Source: an uncultured Neomegalonema sp. (GTDB lineage Bacteria; Pseudomonadota; Alphaproteobacteria; Rhodobacterales; Rhodobacteraceae). From it: a DNA stretch of 64,000 nucleotides. The notes beneath the pieces are model-generated. The model was not told where the DNA came from. It searched no databases and was given only the letters and a program-made list of their open reading frames with translations. The translations under genes and the position numbers were made by a program. Shown in pieces: positions 34,939 to 43,562 of this stretch (the stretch's first letter is position 1; every line of letters begins with the position of its first letter). The stretch spans positions 1 to 64,000 of the forward strand of contig CALLLP010000004.1 in assembly GCA_938008165.1 (NCBI GenBank), given 5' to 3'.

Positions 34939-36525
34939 TCATTCGAAGCGGAGCGGAATCGCGCGGTCGATGTGTTTCAGGCTCTTCAGCTCGGCCATCA
35001 CCGCTTCGGGGGCGGGGCCGTCCAGCCCGACGATGGCCACCGCATCGGCCCCCGCCGAAGACCGGCCAAGGTGGAAGGTCGCGATATTGATCCCCTCCCG
35101 CGCCATCAGCGACCCGACCGACCCGATCAGGCCCGGCTGATCCTCGTTGGTGACATAGATCATGTCGCCTTTCAGATCCGTCTCGACCGCGATGCCCTTC
35201 ACCTCGACCATGCGGGCCAGCTTGCCGCCGACCAGCGTGCCTTTGACCGACCGGCATTGGGATTTCGTCTCGACCTCAATGGAGATGAGCGTCTGGTAAT
35301 CGCTGCGCGTTTCCGCCTTGGTCGAGGCGACGGCGATCTCGCGTTCCTTGGCGACCTCCAGCGCGTTGACCATGTTGATGCTGTCCAGCTTGGTGCCCAG
35401 CACGGCCTGCACCGCCGTCTGTACCAAGGGCGGATGCGGCAGGGCGGCGGCCTCGCCCTCGAAGGTGACGCGGATGGCGCGAATCTCGTCTTCCGTCACC
35501 TGCCCGGCGAAGGAGGCGAGCTTTTTCACCAACCCCAGATACGGGTCGAGCAGCTTGGCTTCCTCCGCCGTCAGGGAGGGGGCGTTGAGCGCATTGGTCA
35601 CGGCCCCGTCGAGCAGGTAATCGGCCATCTGTTCGGCGACCTGAAGCGCGACCTTTTCCTGCGCTTCGGTGGTGGCCGCACCCAGATGAGGGGTTACGAC
35701 GACATTGGGATGGCCAAAGAGCGGGTTTTCCTTCGCCGGTTCATCGGCGAACACGTCGAAAGCGGCCCCGGCCACATGCCCGGTATCCAGCGCCACCCGC
35801 AGTGCGCCCTCATCCACGATGCCGCCTCGGGCACAGTTGATGACGAAGATGCCCTTTTTCATCTTATTGATCGCCGTGGCATCGATCAGGCCCGCCGTAT
35901 CCTTGGTTTTAGGCACATGGATCGTCATGAAATCGGCCTGCGCCAACAGCTCGTCAAGGGTGACTTTCGTGATGCCCATCCGCTCGGCGCGCTCGTCCGA
36001 CAGGAACGGGTCGAAGGCGACAACGCGCATCCTCAGGCCCAGCGCCCGCTGGACGACGATGGTGCCGATATTGCCGACCCCGATGATGCCCAGCGTCTTG
36101 CCGGTGATCTCGGTGCCCATGAAGCGCGATTTCTCCCATTTGCCCGCATGGGTCGAGGCATTGGCGAGGGGGATCTGCCGCGCGACGGCGAACATCATGG
36201 CGATGGCGTGCTCGGCGGTGGTGATGGCGTTGCCAAAGGGCGTGTTCATCACGATCACGCCTTTTTGGGTGGCGCGGGGCACATCCACATTATCGACGCC
36301 GATGCCCGCCCGGCCAATGACCTTGAGGCCCTCGGCGGCATCGAGAATTTCGGGTGTGACCTTGGTTGAGGAGCGGATGCACAGGCCATCATACTGGCCG
36401 ATGACGCCGCGCAGTTCTTCGGGGCTGAGTTTCGGGGTGACATCCACGTCGATGCCGCGGGCGCGAAAAATATCGGCGGCCTTCGAGGACATGGCATCGG
36501 AGATGAGGACTTTGGGTGCGGTCAT
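34939..36525 (-). CDS. serA: D-3-phosphoglycerate dehydrogenase
   Basis: This 528-residue enzyme oxidises 3-phosphoglycerate to 3-phosphohydroxypyruvate with NAD, the first step of serine synthesis. Its N-terminal substrate/NAD domains have the motif GVGNIGTIV, catalytic Arg in NCARGGIVD, Glu in VFADEPA and His in TPHLGA. An intervening ASB domain (about 315-445) and a C-terminal ACT domain (about 455-528, IYVTNEDQPGLIGSVG) make it the long, serine-regulated type. The ATG at 36525 (MTAPKVLISD) is chosen over an upstream start. It lies 129 bp downstream of serC. Confidence 0.95.
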   Translation of the reverse strand: MTAPKVLISDAMSSKAADIFRARGIDVDVTPKLSPEELRGVIGQYDGLCIRSSTKVTPEILDAAEGLKVIGRAGIGVDNVDVPRATQKGVIVMNTPFGNAITTAEHAIAMMFAVARQIPLANASTHAGKWEKSRFMGTEITGKTLGIIGVGNIGTIVVQRALGLRMRVVAFDPFLSDERAERMGITKVTLDELLAQADFMTIHVPKTKDTAGLIDATAINKMKKGIFVINCARGGIVDEGALRVALDTGHVAGAAFDVFADEPAKENPLFGHPNVVVTPHLGAATTEAQEKVALQVAEQMADYLLDGAVTNALNAPSLTAEEAKLLDPYLGLVKKLASFAGQVTEDEIRAIRVTFEGEAAALPHPPLVQTAVQAVLGTKLDSINMVNALEVAKEREIAVASTKAETRSDYQTLISIEVETKSQCRSVKGTLVGGKLARMVEVKGIAVETDLKGDMIYVTNEDQPGLIGSVGSLMAREGINIATFHLGRSSAGADAVAIVGLDGPAPEAVMAELKSLKHIDRAIPLRFE

Positions 36526-36653
36526 GGGGGTATTCCTTGGAGCGGTCGTTTTCGAGTGACCGCCCTGCACCGGGCATCAGCCTCGGCATGGGGCGGTTCT
36601 GAAGCTCTGGCGCGATCCCATCAGGCTGGAAATCGCTCTGGCGAGGGGATGCG

Positions 36654-37838
36654 TCAGGCTGCGTTCTTGGCGAATGCGGCTTTCGTCGCGGCAAACGCCC
36701 AGTCGAGCCACGGGGTCAGCGCTGCGATATCCGAGGCCTCCACCGTGCCCCCGCCCCAAACCCGGAAGGAGGGCGGCGCGGAGCGGTAGCCGTCGATATC
36801 GTAGGCAACGTCCTCATCGGCCAGCATCTCCAGCATCTGTGCGACAAAGCCGCGCTTGCCGCCCTCGTCCAGCGCATCGAAGACCGGGTCCGAAATCGTC
36901 ACGCAGAGCGAGGTCGTCGAGCGGGTCTTCGGATCGAGGGCCATAAAATCGGCCCAGGGCGTGCGCTCGATCCATGCGGCCATCGCGTCGAAATTCGCTT
37001 GGGAACGGGCAACCAGCACCGGCAATCCGCCGATTCCTTCGGCCCAGTCAAGCGCGGCGAGACAATCCTCGACGGCCAGCATCGAAGGGGTGTTGAGAGT
37101 CGCGCCCTGAAAAACCGCTTCGTTCAATCCACGGCCCTTTCGGATGCGATAGATTTTGGGGATGGCGCGGTCCGGCTGATACTGTTCGATCCGCTCGACC
37201 GCGCGGGGGCCAAGGGCCAGCATGCCATGCGCGGCCTCGCCGCCCAGCACCTTCTGCCACGACCATGTGACGACATCCAGCTTGTCCCATGGCAGGTCCA
37301 TTGCGAAGGCCGCCGAGGTGGCATCCGCGATCACCAATCCCTCGCGATCGGCAGGAATCCAATCGCCATCGGGGATTCGCACGCCGGAGGTGGTGCCATT
37401 CCATGTCAGCACGACGTCATGGCCGAAATCGACGGTGGAAAGATCGGGCATCGCCCCGAAATCGGCCTTCAGGGTCCGGCCTTCCAACTTCAACTCGTCG
37501 GTGGCATCGATGGCCCAGTCCTTGCCGAAGGCTTCCCAGACCAGCACATCGACCGGGCGGGGACCGAGCAGGTTCCACATCGCGCATTCGACGGCGCCGG
37601 TATCCGACCCGGCGATAATGCCCAGCCGCCATCCTTCGGGCATGCCAAGCACGGATTTGGAGCGTTCAATAAGGGAGCCGAGCTTCGATTTTCCCAGTTT
37701 CGACCGGTGGGACCGGCCAAGGGCTGCACCTGTCAAGTGAGACGGGGACCAACCCTCGAATTTGCGGGTGGGGCCGGGGGAAAATCGCGCGTCAGAAGGG
37801 CGCGAGACGGGCTTGCCCGTCGCGTCATGGTTCGTCAT
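36654..37838 (-). CDS. serC: Phosphoserine aminotransferase
   Basis: This PLP enzyme of 394 residues converts 3-phosphohydroxypyruvate to phosphoserine; in many bacteria it also serves vitamin B6 synthesis. It belongs to the class V aminotransferase branch common in alphaproteobacteria. The PLP lysine is in TWSWQKVLGG, and FSPGPTRKFEGW and WNGTTSGVRIP bind phosphate and substrate. The ATG at 37838 is preceded by AGAGG, which is partly paired in a structured leader. First gene of serC-serA-serB. Confidence 0.93.
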   Translation of the reverse strand: MTNHDATGKPVSRPSDARFSPGPTRKFEGWSPSHLTGAALGRSHRSKLGKSKLGSLIERSKSVLGMPEGWRLGIIAGSDTGAVECAMWNLLGPRPVDVLVWEAFGKDWAIDATDELKLEGRTLKADFGAMPDLSTVDFGHDVVLTWNGTTSGVRIPDGDWIPADREGLVIADATSAAFAMDLPWDKLDVVTWSWQKVLGGEAAHGMLALGPRAVERIEQYQPDRAIPKIYRIRKGRGLNEAVFQGATLNTPSMLAVEDCLAALDWAEGIGGLPVLVARSQANFDAMAAWIERTPWADFMALDPKTRSTTSLCVTISDPVFDALDEGGKRGFVAQMLEMLADEDVAYDIDGYRSAPPSFRVWGGGTVEASDIAALTPWLDWAFAATKAAFAKNAA

Positions 37839-37841
37839 GGT

Positions 37842-37891
37842 TCCAACCTCTAGTCGGGAGTGCGTCGCTGCACCAAGCCCGGCCCGTCTAG
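37842..37891 (-). promoter_or_regulatory. Structured leader of serC (serC RNA motif-like)
   Basis: Read on the minus strand, CTAGACGGG (37891-37883) pairs with CCCGACTAG (37858-37850) around an A-A mismatch. Inside is a second hairpin, GGTGC-AGCGAC-GCACT. The AGAGG ribosome site of serC overlaps the last bases of the outer stem, so folding should limit translation. The position and two-stem shape match the serC RNA motif described in alphaproteobacteria upstream of serC; the ligand of that motif is not known to me. The assignment is from memory, without a covariance search. Confidence 0.55.
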
Positions 37892-38017
37892 CCGATGCAG
37901 ACCGCCCCGTCCATCCTTTTACGTCATTACAGCCTTGCATGGCGGCCAGCGCAGGTCTCTCTCGCCTTTCAAAACCCGCAGAATTGCTGGGGTTTTCGTC
38001 AAATCACGATCAATCAC

Positions 38018-38033
38018 ATTTAAAGACTTGAAT
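38018..38033. promoter_or_regulatory. Candidate operator of the sulfide-responsive repressor, soxX promoter
   Basis: ATTT-N8-GAAT differs by one base from ATTC-N8-GAAT, the operator I recall for SqrR. It lies 75 bp before soxX in the serC-soxX divergent gap. A related site with the same CTTGAAT end is found before soxY. Confidence 0.35.
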
Positions 38034-38107
38034 TATTCTATCTGTCTGGACAACACTGTGCAGGCGAAAGGCGCAGCAAGCGTCGCGCATATGGGGAGGA
38101 CTGAAGC

Positions 38108-38563
38108 GTGTTGATCAAAACCGCACCAATTTTCATTGCGCTCGCATTGGCGACGACGGCCCAAGCGGGCGAGATTGCACCGGGCGATGTCAAGATCGTG
38201 GACGGGTCGGTCGCCACGCCGCTGACCGATCGGCCGGGCGATGTCGAGCGCGGCAAGGGCGCGTTTACAGACCGCAAGGCGGGCAATTGCCTCGCATGTC
38301 ATCTGGTAACCTCGTTGCTGGACGAACAGCAGTTCCACGGCGAGATCGGCCCGCCCCTCGATGGGGTCGCGGATGTGTATTCAGCCGCTGAATTGCGCGC
38401 CCAGATCGTCAATTCCAAGGCGGCGAATCCGGCGACGATCATGCCCGCCTTTTATCGCATCACGGGTTTCAATCGCGTGCCCGAAAAGTTTGCGGGCACG
38501 ATCCTCTCGGCGCAGCAGGTCGAGGATATCATCGCCTATCTGGGCACGTTGAAAGACGAGTGA
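38108..38563 (+). CDS. soxX: SoxX, monoheme subunit of SoxAX cytochrome
   Basis: This exported c-type cytochrome has 151 residues. The signal peptide ends TTAQA, and one heme site lies in CLACH (61-65). A Met in ATIMPAFYR is the likely distal ligand. With SoxA it forms the enzyme that couples thiosulfate to the SoxY cysteine. The start is GTG at 38108 with GGGGAGGA upstream. First gene of the sox cluster; soxA follows after 19 bp. Confidence 0.95.
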   Translation: MLIKTAPIFIALALATTAQAGEIAPGDVKIVDGSVATPLTDRPGDVERGKGAFTDRKAGNCLACHLVTSLLDEQQFHGEIGPPLDGVADVYSAAELRAQIVNSKAANPATIMPAFYRITGFNRVPEKFAGTILSAQQVEDIIAYLGTLKDE

Positions 38564-38582
38564 GCGCAAAAGGACCGCAGAT

Positions 38583-39410
38583 ATGAAAAAGAGCATCACC
38601 TTCGCCGCCCTCCTTGGCCTTTTGTCTCTGGGCGGCTATGCCGCCGCCGAATTGCGCGACAGCTATGTCTTTATCGAGCCGTCGGACGCGGATCATCCGC
38701 TGGATGAGGTCATCTCCGGCTATGAATTCCGGTCCCATGAGACGCGCGCCCTTCAGGCCGATGATTTCGAGAATCCCGGCTATCTGCTGCTCGATCAAGG
38801 GATCGAGTTATGGGAGACCGTCGAGGGCGAGGCGGGCAAAAGCTGTGCATCCTGCCACGAGGATGCTGAGGACAGCATGGCGGGTGTCGGATCGACCTAT
38901 CCCAAGATGGTCGAGCGGAATGGCAAGCCAGTCCTCACCAATATCGAAAACCAGATCAATCATTGCCGCACCGAGAATATGGGCGCGGCGGCATGGAAAT
39001 ACGACAAGCCCGACATGCTGGGCATGACGGTCATGATCCGCAATGTCGACCGGGGCGAGCCGGTCAACGTCTCCATCGATGGCGATGCCGCGCCCTATTT
39101 CGAGCAGGGCAAGGATCTCTACTATCAGCGCGTCGGGCAGCTCGATATGGCGTGCTCTAACTGTCACGAGGATTATTACGGCCAGTATATCCGCGCCGAT
39201 CATCTCAGTCAGGGCCAAACCAACGGATTTCCGACCTATCGCTTCAAATGGCAGGGCGTCGGTTCGCTGCATCGCCGGTTTTCGGGCTGTATGAAGAATA
39301 TCCGCGCCGAACCCTTTGCGAAAGGCGGGGAAGAGTTTCTCGCACTGGAGCTTTATCTGGGATATCGCGGACAGGGCCTGCCGGTCGAGACACCTTCTGT
39401 CAGGAACTGA
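38583..39410 (+). CDS. soxA: SoxA, diheme subunit of SoxAX cytochrome
   Basis: This periplasmic cytochrome has 275 residues. A signal peptide ends YAAAE. The two heme-binding sites are CASCH and CSNCH, making it the diheme type. The persulfidated active-site Cys that ligates the catalytic heme is in FSGCMKNIRAEP near the C terminus. It transfers thiosulfate onto the SoxYZ carrier with release of two electrons. It precedes a small cytochrome gene by 2 bp. Confidence 0.95.
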   Translation: MKKSITFAALLGLLSLGGYAAAELRDSYVFIEPSDADHPLDEVISGYEFRSHETRALQADDFENPGYLLLDQGIELWETVEGEAGKSCASCHEDAEDSMAGVGSTYPKMVERNGKPVLTNIENQINHCRTENMGAAAWKYDKPDMLGMTVMIRNVDRGEPVNVSIDGDAAPYFEQGKDLYYQRVGQLDMACSNCHEDYYGQYIRADHLSQGQTNGFPTYRFKWQGVGSLHRRFSGCMKNIRAEPFAKGGEEFLALELYLGYRGQGLPVETPSVRN

Positions 39411-39412
39411 GA

Positions 39413-39766
39413 ATGACGTCAGGACGACGATATGCAAGGCTCGCCGCCATGCTGGTGGCCCTTATGGCCTCCGCGTGTTTTGCGGAGGATATCACCGATG
39501 CCGAAGCGGTTCTGAGGGCCGACGGTACACCCGGCGATCCGGAATATGGCGCGTATCTCGCGCAGGAATGTGCGGCCTGTCACCTCGCGGAAAGCACAAG
39601 CGCGGTGCCGTCGATCGCGGGGATCGAGCCGGGATATTTTCGAATGGCGATGGCCGAATACGGCTCTCGCATCCGTGAAAACGCGGCGATGGAAAACGTG
39701 GCACGGTCGCTCGGAGATGAAGAGCTGGCGGCGCTGGCCGCTTATTTCGCGACAAACCAACACTAA
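39413..39766 (+). CDS. Small monoheme cytochrome c, probable flavocytochrome c partner
   Basis: This exported cytochrome has 117 residues, one heme site (CAACH, Cys53/Cys56/His57), and a signal peptide ending ACFAE. A Met in YFRMAMAEY is a likely distal ligand. It directly precedes the flavoprotein gene and most likely forms the cytochrome subunit of sulfide dehydrogenase (FccA or SoxE role). Paracoccus SoxE is a diheme protein, so this is the shorter, FccA-like form. The longer frame upstream is a shadow of soxA. Confidence 0.82.
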   Translation: MTSGRRYARLAAMLVALMASACFAEDITDAEAVLRADGTPGDPEYGAYLAQECAACHLAESTSAVPSIAGIEPGYFRMAMAEYGSRIRENAAMENVARSLGDEELAALAAYFATNQH

Positions 39767-39785
39767 AACTGACCGGGAGGGAATC

Positions 39786-41057
39786 ATGGAGTTTTCGAGA
39801 AGGCAGACGATGCAAATCGCGGCGGCGGTGGGTGCGGCTGCTCTCAGCGCCCCCAATATCGCCCGTGCGGCAACTCCCAAGCTTGTGGTTGTCGGAGGCG
39901 GCACCGGCGGCGCGTCGGTCGCGAAATATGTGGCGGCGGCGGCAAAGGGCGCGGTGGATGTCACCCTCGTCGAGCGCAACCCTCTCTACATGACGTGTTA
40001 TTTTTCGAATCTCTATCTCGGCGATCACTGGGATTTCGACAGGCTGGCCCATAATTACGAGGCAATGAAGGCCGTTCATGGCGTGAATGTCGTGCATGCC
40101 CATGCGCAATCGGTCGGGGATGGTGCCGTCACCCTGTCGGATGGCTCGACGCTGGCCTATGACCGGGCGGTCGTCGCGCCGGGGATCGATTTCAAATATG
40201 AGCTGTACGAAGGCTTCGACGAGGAAATCGCGTCGACGTTGGTGCCCCATGCGTATAAATCCGGCAATCAGCTCTTGCTGTTGAAACAACAGATCATGGG
40301 GATGGAGGATGGCGGCACGGTCGTGATCGCGACCCCGCCAAACCCCTATCGCTGTCCCCCCGGTCCCTATGAGCGGGCATCGATGATCGCGGGTTGGCTG
40401 TCAAAGCATAAGCCCGCGTCCAAGGTGCTGATCCTTGATCCCAAGAGCAAGCATTCGAAGCAGGGATTGTTCACCGAGGCATGGAATCGCCTTTATCCGG
40501 GCATGGTCGAATGGGTCGGAGGCGACTTTACCGGCGGTGCGCTGCCGGTGGTGGATGCGAAGAATCGTACCGTGATCACCGCCGATGATGAGGAGTTCGA
40601 GGCCGATGTTCTCAACTTTATCCCGGCGCAGAAAGCGGGTCAGATCGCGATTGATTCGGGCCTGACCGGCGATGGAGACTGGGCGTCGGTCGATCCGATG
40701 ACGCTGGAATCAACGCTGGTGCCGGGGGTGCATGTGCTCGGCGATGCCTGCGCGAATGGAGACATGCCCAAATCCGGTTTTTCGGCCAATAGTCAGGCCA
40801 AGGTCTGCGCGCAGGCGGTGATGGCGGCGATGACGGGTAAAAAAGCCTTTCCGCCGCGCTTTCGCAATACATGCTGGAGCCTCGTGGGCGACGATTACGG
40901 CATCAAGGTCGGCGCGAATTACAAGGCGGGTGATGGCAAGATCGAAAAGACCGACGGCTTCATCTCTCAGACGAACGAGGATGACGCGACCCATGCCGCC
41001 ACTGCCGCCGAGGGTTTCGGCTGGTACGAGGCCATGACCAGCGACATTTTCGGATGA
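39786..41057 (+). CDS. soxF: Flavocytochrome c sulfide dehydrogenase flavoprotein (SoxF/FccB)
   Basis: This 423-residue FAD enzyme is exported through Tat (SRRQTMQ, then an Ala-rich run). The FAD site is VVGGGTGGAS. The redox cysteines are in YRCPPGPYERAS and, near the end, GDACANGDMPKSGF, as in FccB. It oxidises sulfide and passes electrons to the small cytochrome encoded 19 bp upstream. The length is normal. Whether it also reactivates the Sox system, as shown for Paracoccus SoxF, is not visible here. Confidence 0.92.
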   Translation: MEFSRRQTMQIAAAVGAAALSAPNIARAATPKLVVVGGGTGGASVAKYVAAAAKGAVDVTLVERNPLYMTCYFSNLYLGDHWDFDRLAHNYEAMKAVHGVNVVHAHAQSVGDGAVTLSDGSTLAYDRAVVAPGIDFKYELYEGFDEEIASTLVPHAYKSGNQLLLLKQQIMGMEDGGTVVIATPPNPYRCPPGPYERASMIAGWLSKHKPASKVLILDPKSKHSKQGLFTEAWNRLYPGMVEWVGGDFTGGALPVVDAKNRTVITADDEEFEADVLNFIPAQKAGQIAIDSGLTGDGDWASVDPMTLESTLVPGVHVLGDACANGDMPKSGFSANSQAKVCAQAVMAAMTGKKAFPPRFRNTCWSLVGDDYGIKVGANYKAGDGKIEKTDGFISQTNEDDATHAATAAEGFGWYEAMTSDIFG

Positions 41058-41138
41058 TGCGACAGGCCATCGACATAGCGGCGTCGATGGCTTCGACTTT
41101 ACGAGTCCGGTGCGATATAAGAACGGTCGATAGTCTGA

Positions 41139-41471
41139 ATGGATGCGCCCGTGACCCTTGCTGCCTTTCCCGGAGACGATGCCTCGCTGAGCGACATGGC
41201 CGACAGCGCGAAAGAGGCGAGCGAATTTCTCAAGGCGCTCGGCCACGAGGTGCGGCTGTTGATTCTGTGCCATTTGATGAATGGCGAAAAATCGGTGTCG
41301 GAGCTGGAAAAACTGCTTTCGATGCGCCAACCGGCCGTGTCCCAGCAATTGATGCGCCTGCGGTTGGAGGGCTATGTCGAGACCCGGCGCGACGGCAAGG
41401 CGATCTTTTATTCGATCAAGGACGAACGGGTGATGAAGATGGTCGAGGTGCTCTACGACATCTTCTGCTGA
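41139..41471 (+). CDS. soxR: ArsR-type repressor with two-cysteine persulfide switch (BigR/SqrR-like)
   Basis: This winged-helix regulator has 110 residues. The DNA-recognition helix is MRQPAVSQQLMRLR. Its only cysteines are Cys44 (LLILCHLM) and Cys110 (LYDIFC), 66 residues apart, exactly the spacing of the sensing pair in BigR (42/108) and SqrR (41/107). Those proteins leave their operators when a tetrasulfide bridge forms. It probably represses the sox genes in the absence of reduced sulfur. It lies in the middle of the cluster, 81 bp after soxF and 31 bp before the transporter gene. Confidence 0.9.
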   Translation: MDAPVTLAAFPGDDASLSDMADSAKEASEFLKALGHEVRLLILCHLMNGEKSVSELEKLLSMRQPAVSQQLMRLRLEGYVETRRDGKAIFYSIKDERVMKMVEVLYDIFC

Positions 41472-41502
41472 TCCCGGTTTCGCGTGGAGGAGGGTCTGCG
41501 TA

Positions 41503-42570
41503 ATGGGTGATGGCTGGTTTTTGCCCCTTGCCGGGTTCTTTGGCGGTGCCTTGCTGGGGCTGGCATCGCAGGCGGGGCGGTTCTGCACCCATGGTGCCAT
41601 CGAGGATGTCCTGTTCGGCGGCGATTCCCGGCGGTTGCGGATGGCGTTTCTGGGCCTCGCGCTGGCCATGGGGGCGATCTTTGCCCTTCAGGGCATGGGG
41701 GCGGTCGATTTGGGCAATGCGGTTCTGCTGACCCGGCCCTTGCCTCTGGGATCGGTGGCCATCGGGTCGTTTCTGTTCGGGGTCGGCATGGCGCTGGTGG
41801 GCACCTGTGCTTTTGGGTCGCTGGCGCGTTTGGGCGGCGGCGATCTAGGCGGGTTATTCGTTGCGGTGGTTGTCGGCGTGACGGGATATTCGGCGGCGAG
41901 CGGGGTCTTGGGCGACTGGATACGCCTTGTGCCGGGGGATGGTGAACCGGCGCAGACCTCTGCGGGCTTCGCCCATGCCGTTTCGGGCGTGACGGGCCTG
42001 CCGGTGGCCTTGACGGGCACCGCCATCGCGGCCGCCTTGGCCGCCTTCGTCTTGTCCGACCGACGTTTTCGGGCCGAGTGGCGCTTCATCGCGTGGAGTT
42101 TCGTGCTGGCTTTGGCCATCGTATCGGGCTGGGTCGTGACGAGTATGGAGGCCATGACCGGGTTTTCCGGTGCGGCGGTCACCAGCCATTCCTTCGTGCG
42201 CCCCCTTGGTGAGACGGTCATCGTCTTCATGACCGGGCCGACGGGCGCGCCGGGATTTGGGATCGGCGCGGTTTTGGGGGTGATTGCGGGCGGGGCCGCC
42301 GGGTCACTGTGGCGCGGGGCGTTTCACTGGCAGGCCTGCGACGATGCGCGCACCTTCAAGCGCCACCTGCTCGGCGCGACGCTGATGGGGATCGGCGGGG
42401 TGCTGGCCTTTGGCTGTACCATCGGTCAGGGGTTGAGCGCGGCCTCTGTGCTGGCCTTCAGCGCGCCGGTCGCCATGGCGGGCATGTTCGCCGGATCGTG
42501 GCTGGTGCTCCAATGGATGGTGCGCGGGTCCGTTATCGCCCCGCTGCGCGAGCTGATGGGCCGCGCGTAG
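41503..42570 (+). CDS. soxT: YeeE/YedE-family transporter (SoxT-like)
   Basis: This 355-residue membrane protein of the YeeE/TsuA family has nine or ten predicted helices. The conserved cysteines that hand thiosulfate along in TsuA are seen in GRFCTHGA, GTCAFGSL and FGCTIGQGLS. SoxT proteins encoded next to soxR are thought to import sulfur compounds or signal their presence. A second copy often accompanies soxT in related clusters; only one is here. Confidence 0.88.
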   Translation: MGDGWFLPLAGFFGGALLGLASQAGRFCTHGAIEDVLFGGDSRRLRMAFLGLALAMGAIFALQGMGAVDLGNAVLLTRPLPLGSVAIGSFLFGVGMALVGTCAFGSLARLGGGDLGGLFVAVVVGVTGYSAASGVLGDWIRLVPGDGEPAQTSAGFAHAVSGVTGLPVALTGTAIAAALAAFVLSDRRFRAEWRFIAWSFVLALAIVSGWVVTSMEAMTGFSGAAVTSHSFVRPLGETVIVFMTGPTGAPGFGIGAVLGVIAGGAAGSLWRGAFHWQACDDARTFKRHLLGATLMGIGGVLAFGCTIGQGLSAASVLAFSAPVAMAGMFAGSWLVLQWMVRGSVIAPLRELMGRA

Positions 42571-42608
42571 CGGGGTGGCGGTGCTTTACAAGGCGCAAAC
42601 ATAATTGT

Positions 42609-42624
42609 ATTGTATTTCTTGAAT
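42609..42624. promoter_or_regulatory. Candidate operator before soxY
   Basis: ATTG-N8-GAAT, one mismatch from the recalled SqrR operator ATTC-N8-GAAT, lies 33 bp before the soxY start in an AT-rich gap. It shares the CTTGAAT end with the site before soxX. Confidence 0.35.
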
Positions 42625-42656
42625 ATGAAAACGATTCGAAACATGGGAGGTCGAAC

Positions 42657-43109
42657 ATGACGGGATCGGTCAGCAGGCGGGGGGCGCTGTGCATCGGCAT
42701 GGGCGCCGCAGCCGTTGTGACGCTTGGCAGGGTGACGGTGGCTTTTGCCTCCGCGACGGATGACGCGATTGCCGCATTCACCGGCGGGGCCGATGCCAAA
42801 AGCGGCAAGATCGCCGTGACAGCCCCGGAAATCGCTGAAAACGGCAATACCGTGCCGATCGAAGTCGCGGTCGATAGCGCCATGGACGGGGATGATATGG
42901 TCGAAGAGGTCATAATCCTCGCCGATGGCAACCCCAATCCCGGCGTTGCGACCTTCAAGTTCTCGCCCCTGAGTGCCGAAGCCGCTGCCTCGACCCGCGT
43001 GCGTCTGGCGCAGACTCAGAACATCGTCGCCGTGGCGAAGATGAAGGATGGGACGTTCTATCAGGATGCTCGCTCCGTCAAGGTGACCATCGGCGGCTGT
43101 GGCGGTTAA
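42657..43109 (+). CDS. soxY: SoxY, sulfur-carrier subunit
   Basis: This 150-residue carrier is exported by Tat (SRRGALCIG, hydrophobic run to AFASA). The C terminus ends in GGCGG, the swinging arm whose Cys carries the sulfur intermediates. It forms a heterodimer with SoxZ, encoded 14 bp downstream. The 87-bp gap before it holds a possible operator, so soxYZBCD may have its own promoter. The longer frame from 42309 is a shadow of soxT. Confidence 0.96.
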   Translation: MTGSVSRRGALCIGMGAAAVVTLGRVTVAFASATDDAIAAFTGGADAKSGKIAVTAPEIAENGNTVPIEVAVDSAMDGDDMVEEVIILADGNPNPGVATFKFSPLSAEAAASTRVRLAQTQNIVAVAKMKDGTFYQDARSVKVTIGGCGG

Positions 43110-43123
43110 AGGAGATCAGAACA

Positions 43124-43453
43124 ATGGCAAAGATCAAACCCCGCGTAAAAGTGCCCAAGAAAGCCGATATCGGCGAGATCATCACGATCAAGACACTGAT
43201 TTCGCATCCGATGGAATCAGGCCAGCGCAAGGACAAGAAGACCGGCGAGACCATCCCGCGCAATATCGTCAACAGCTTCACGGCCAGCTTCAACGGTGAG
43301 CCTGTCTTCGAGGCGGTGGTGGAACCGGCGGTCTCCGCGAATCCCTATTTCGAATTCCAGATGCGTGTGCCCGCAGCGGGCGAGATGGCGTTCAAATGGA
43401 TCGCCGATGACGGCGAAGTCTACGAGACGTCAAAGAAGATCAAGGTCGGCTGA
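43124..43453 (+). CDS. soxZ: SoxZ, sulfur-carrier partner
   Basis: This 109-residue immunoglobulin-like protein lacks a signal peptide and is carried out through Tat with SoxY. The family signature HPMESGQRKDKKTGE is present, as is IPRNIVNSFTASFNGE. It has the normal length and positions the SoxY arm in the partner enzymes. Confidence 0.96.
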   Translation: MAKIKPRVKVPKKADIGEIITIKTLISHPMESGQRKDKKTGETIPRNIVNSFTASFNGEPVFEAVVEPAVSANPYFEFQMRVPAAGEMAFKWIADDGEVYETSKKIKVG

Positions 43454-43562
43454 CCGTTTCGCCGCCTCGTCCCTTGCGGGGCGGCATTTTCAGACCATCA
43501 GGACTGTCGCCAAACGGCGAATGGCCCCGTGCGATTGCGGTCGTGCGGTCGGGAGAGGCGTG

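Noticed and set aside
34831-36369. 512-residue plus-strand frame over serA
   Set aside because: The serA reading on the minus strand has all catalytic motifs; the plus frame is antisense.
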